Positions 6,088-6,423 of a stretch of 6,423 nucleotides of DNA are shown here, in pieces. The stretch lies in assembly GCA_023415815.1 (NCBI GenBank), contig JAEZJL010000452.1, forward strand, positions 1 through 6,423, read 5' to 3'. Made by a program: the position numbers and the translations under genes. How positions within the stretch are numbered: the first letter of the stretch is position 1; each line of letters opens with the position of its first letter. The notes below the pieces were generated by a model. It did no database searches. It was not told the origin of the DNA and was given only the letters and a program-made list of their open reading frames with translations. The DNA comes from Bacillota bacterium. Its GTDB lineage: Bacteria; Bacillota; Clostridia; Acetivibrionales; DTU013.

Positions 6088-6183
6088 CTGACGCCCGGCG
6101 GATTGCTAATACCTGCCGGGCTATTAAGACGCGCCCCGGAAAATAAAGTACCGGCATTACGGTGAAAAGCCGCTTTAAAAAAT

Positions 6184-6212
6184 TTGTCATCTGTGGTATC
6201 CTCGTATTAAAA
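6184..6212 (+). promoter_or_regulatory. Putative sigma-A promoter for the metallo-hydrolase gene
   Basis: TTGTCA (6184-6189, five of six matches to TTGACA) is followed after 15 bases by TATTAA (6205-6210, four of six) or after 17 by TTAAAA. A start near 6218 would give a leader of roughly 65 bases before the ATG. The spacing is short for the better -10, so confidence is low. Confidence 0.33.
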
Positions 6213-6283
6213 AGGGAGATGGTGGATATCCGGGAAGTATGGATACCAGTGTCACCCAGGACAAGTATGGAGGCGAGAGCGGT

Positions 6284-6423
6284 ATGAAAACTACGGAAGC
6301 CCTGCTGGAGGGAGTTTCACATTTTATTCAGTCCACGGTAAGGATTGAGGGTGAAAAAACCATCTATATCGACCCCATTTCAATAAGCGGAGAACCGAAG
6401 GATGCGGATGCGGTATTTGTGAC
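6284..6423 (+). CDS. Metallo-beta-lactamase-fold hydrolase, N-terminal fragment (3' end beyond window)
   Basis: The first 46 codons of a plus-strand gene cut by the window edge. The protein begins MKTTEALLEGVSHFIQ and continues STVRIEGEKTIYIDP, then SGEPKDADAVFV. This is the typical opening of MBL-fold hydrolases of the UlaG/YtkL-like group: a first beta-hairpin, a YIDP strand, and a DAxxVT strand that normally leads straight into the HxHxDH zinc motif, which would lie just outside. GGAGG at 6269-6273 is ten bases before the ATG, slightly long but acceptable. An alternative in-frame ATG at 6239 would add 15 residues (DTSVTQDKYGGESG plus Met) without family resemblance. The gene diverges from the tgl pair across about 230 bases. 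The substrate cannot be told; the metal motif is not visible here. Confidence 0.75.
   Translation, partial: MKTTEALLEGVSHFIQSTVRIEGEKTIYIDPISISGEPKDADAVFV

Larger units (their letters stand above)
6027..6119 (-). repeat. Imperfect 21-bp direct repeat spanning the start of the tgl operon
   Basis: Two 21-base copies at 6027-6047 and 6099-6119 share CGGATT at one end and CCTGCCGG at the other, with a diverged 7-base middle (15 of 21 bases equal). They are 72 bases apart, an exact multiple of three. In the minus-strand reading frame they encode PAGVSNP and PAGISNP. The downstream copy is the N-terminus of the annotated helical protein; the other lies upstream of its start. Confidence 0.5.

Noticed and set aside
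5915..6190. A 91-codon minus-strand frame starting MTNFLKRLF that looks signal-peptide-like
   Set aside because: It overlaps the well-supported start and SD of the helical gene in another frame, lacks its own SD, and its second half is shifted-frame translation of that gene.
1..6423. CRISPR array, tRNA, rRNA, insertion sequence or transposase
   Set aside because: No regularly spaced repeats, no cloverleaf or rRNA segments and no transposase motifs were found in either strand.

Overview
The window looks like chromosomal DNA from an endospore-forming member of the Clostridia/Bacillota of moderate to high GC. The main evidence is a protein-glutamine gamma-glutamyltransferase (Tgl, a spore-coat cross-linking enzyme) whose active-site motifs are easy to recognise. 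A 3D-domain (MltA-like) cell-wall protein, a lipobox lipoprotein and strong GGAGG-type ribosome binding sites fit this. Arg AGG and Ser AGC codons are frequent in most genes. The genus cannot be read from the sequence.

Layout from left to right. (1) 1-816, plus strand: the C-terminal part of an extended short-chain dehydrogenase of the dihydroflavonol-4-reductase/aldehyde-reductase type, cut by the window edge and visibly more AT-rich than the rest. (2) 817-1057: a non-coding gap holding a compact two-stem fold of unknown nature. (3) 1058-2284, plus: a 408-residue protein with an unrecognised N-terminal domain, one internal membrane segment and a C-terminal 3D domain. (4) 2388-4223, plus: a large unrecognised lipoprotein, preceded by a TATAAT box and a good ribosome binding site. 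(5) 4228-5040, minus: tgl. (6) 5037-6050, minus: an unrecognised helical protein directly upstream of tgl, overlapping it by 4 bases (ATGA). (7) 6051-6283: a divergent regulatory gap with palindromes, direct repeats and possible promoters in both directions. (8) 6284 to the end, plus: the first 46 codons of a metallo-beta-lactamase-fold hydrolase.

The clearest functional unit is the minus-strand pair at 4228-6050. The upstream helical protein and Tgl are translationally coupled, which suggests the unknown protein is a partner, substrate or scaffold in spore-coat cross-linking. This is an inference from position only. The pair ends in a factor-independent terminator encoded inside the last codons of the convergent lipoprotein gene; only 4 bases separate the two stop codons.

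The observations most worth a second look are: the G7 tract at the junction of the tgl pair, which is both the likely Shine-Dalgarno and an in-phase -1 slippery heptamer leading into the tgl frame; the structured segment at 839-941; the unusual architecture of the 3D protein; and a repeated PAG(I/V)SNP coding-like motif upstream of the annotated start of the helical gene. I see no CRISPR array, rRNA, tRNA or complete mobile element.
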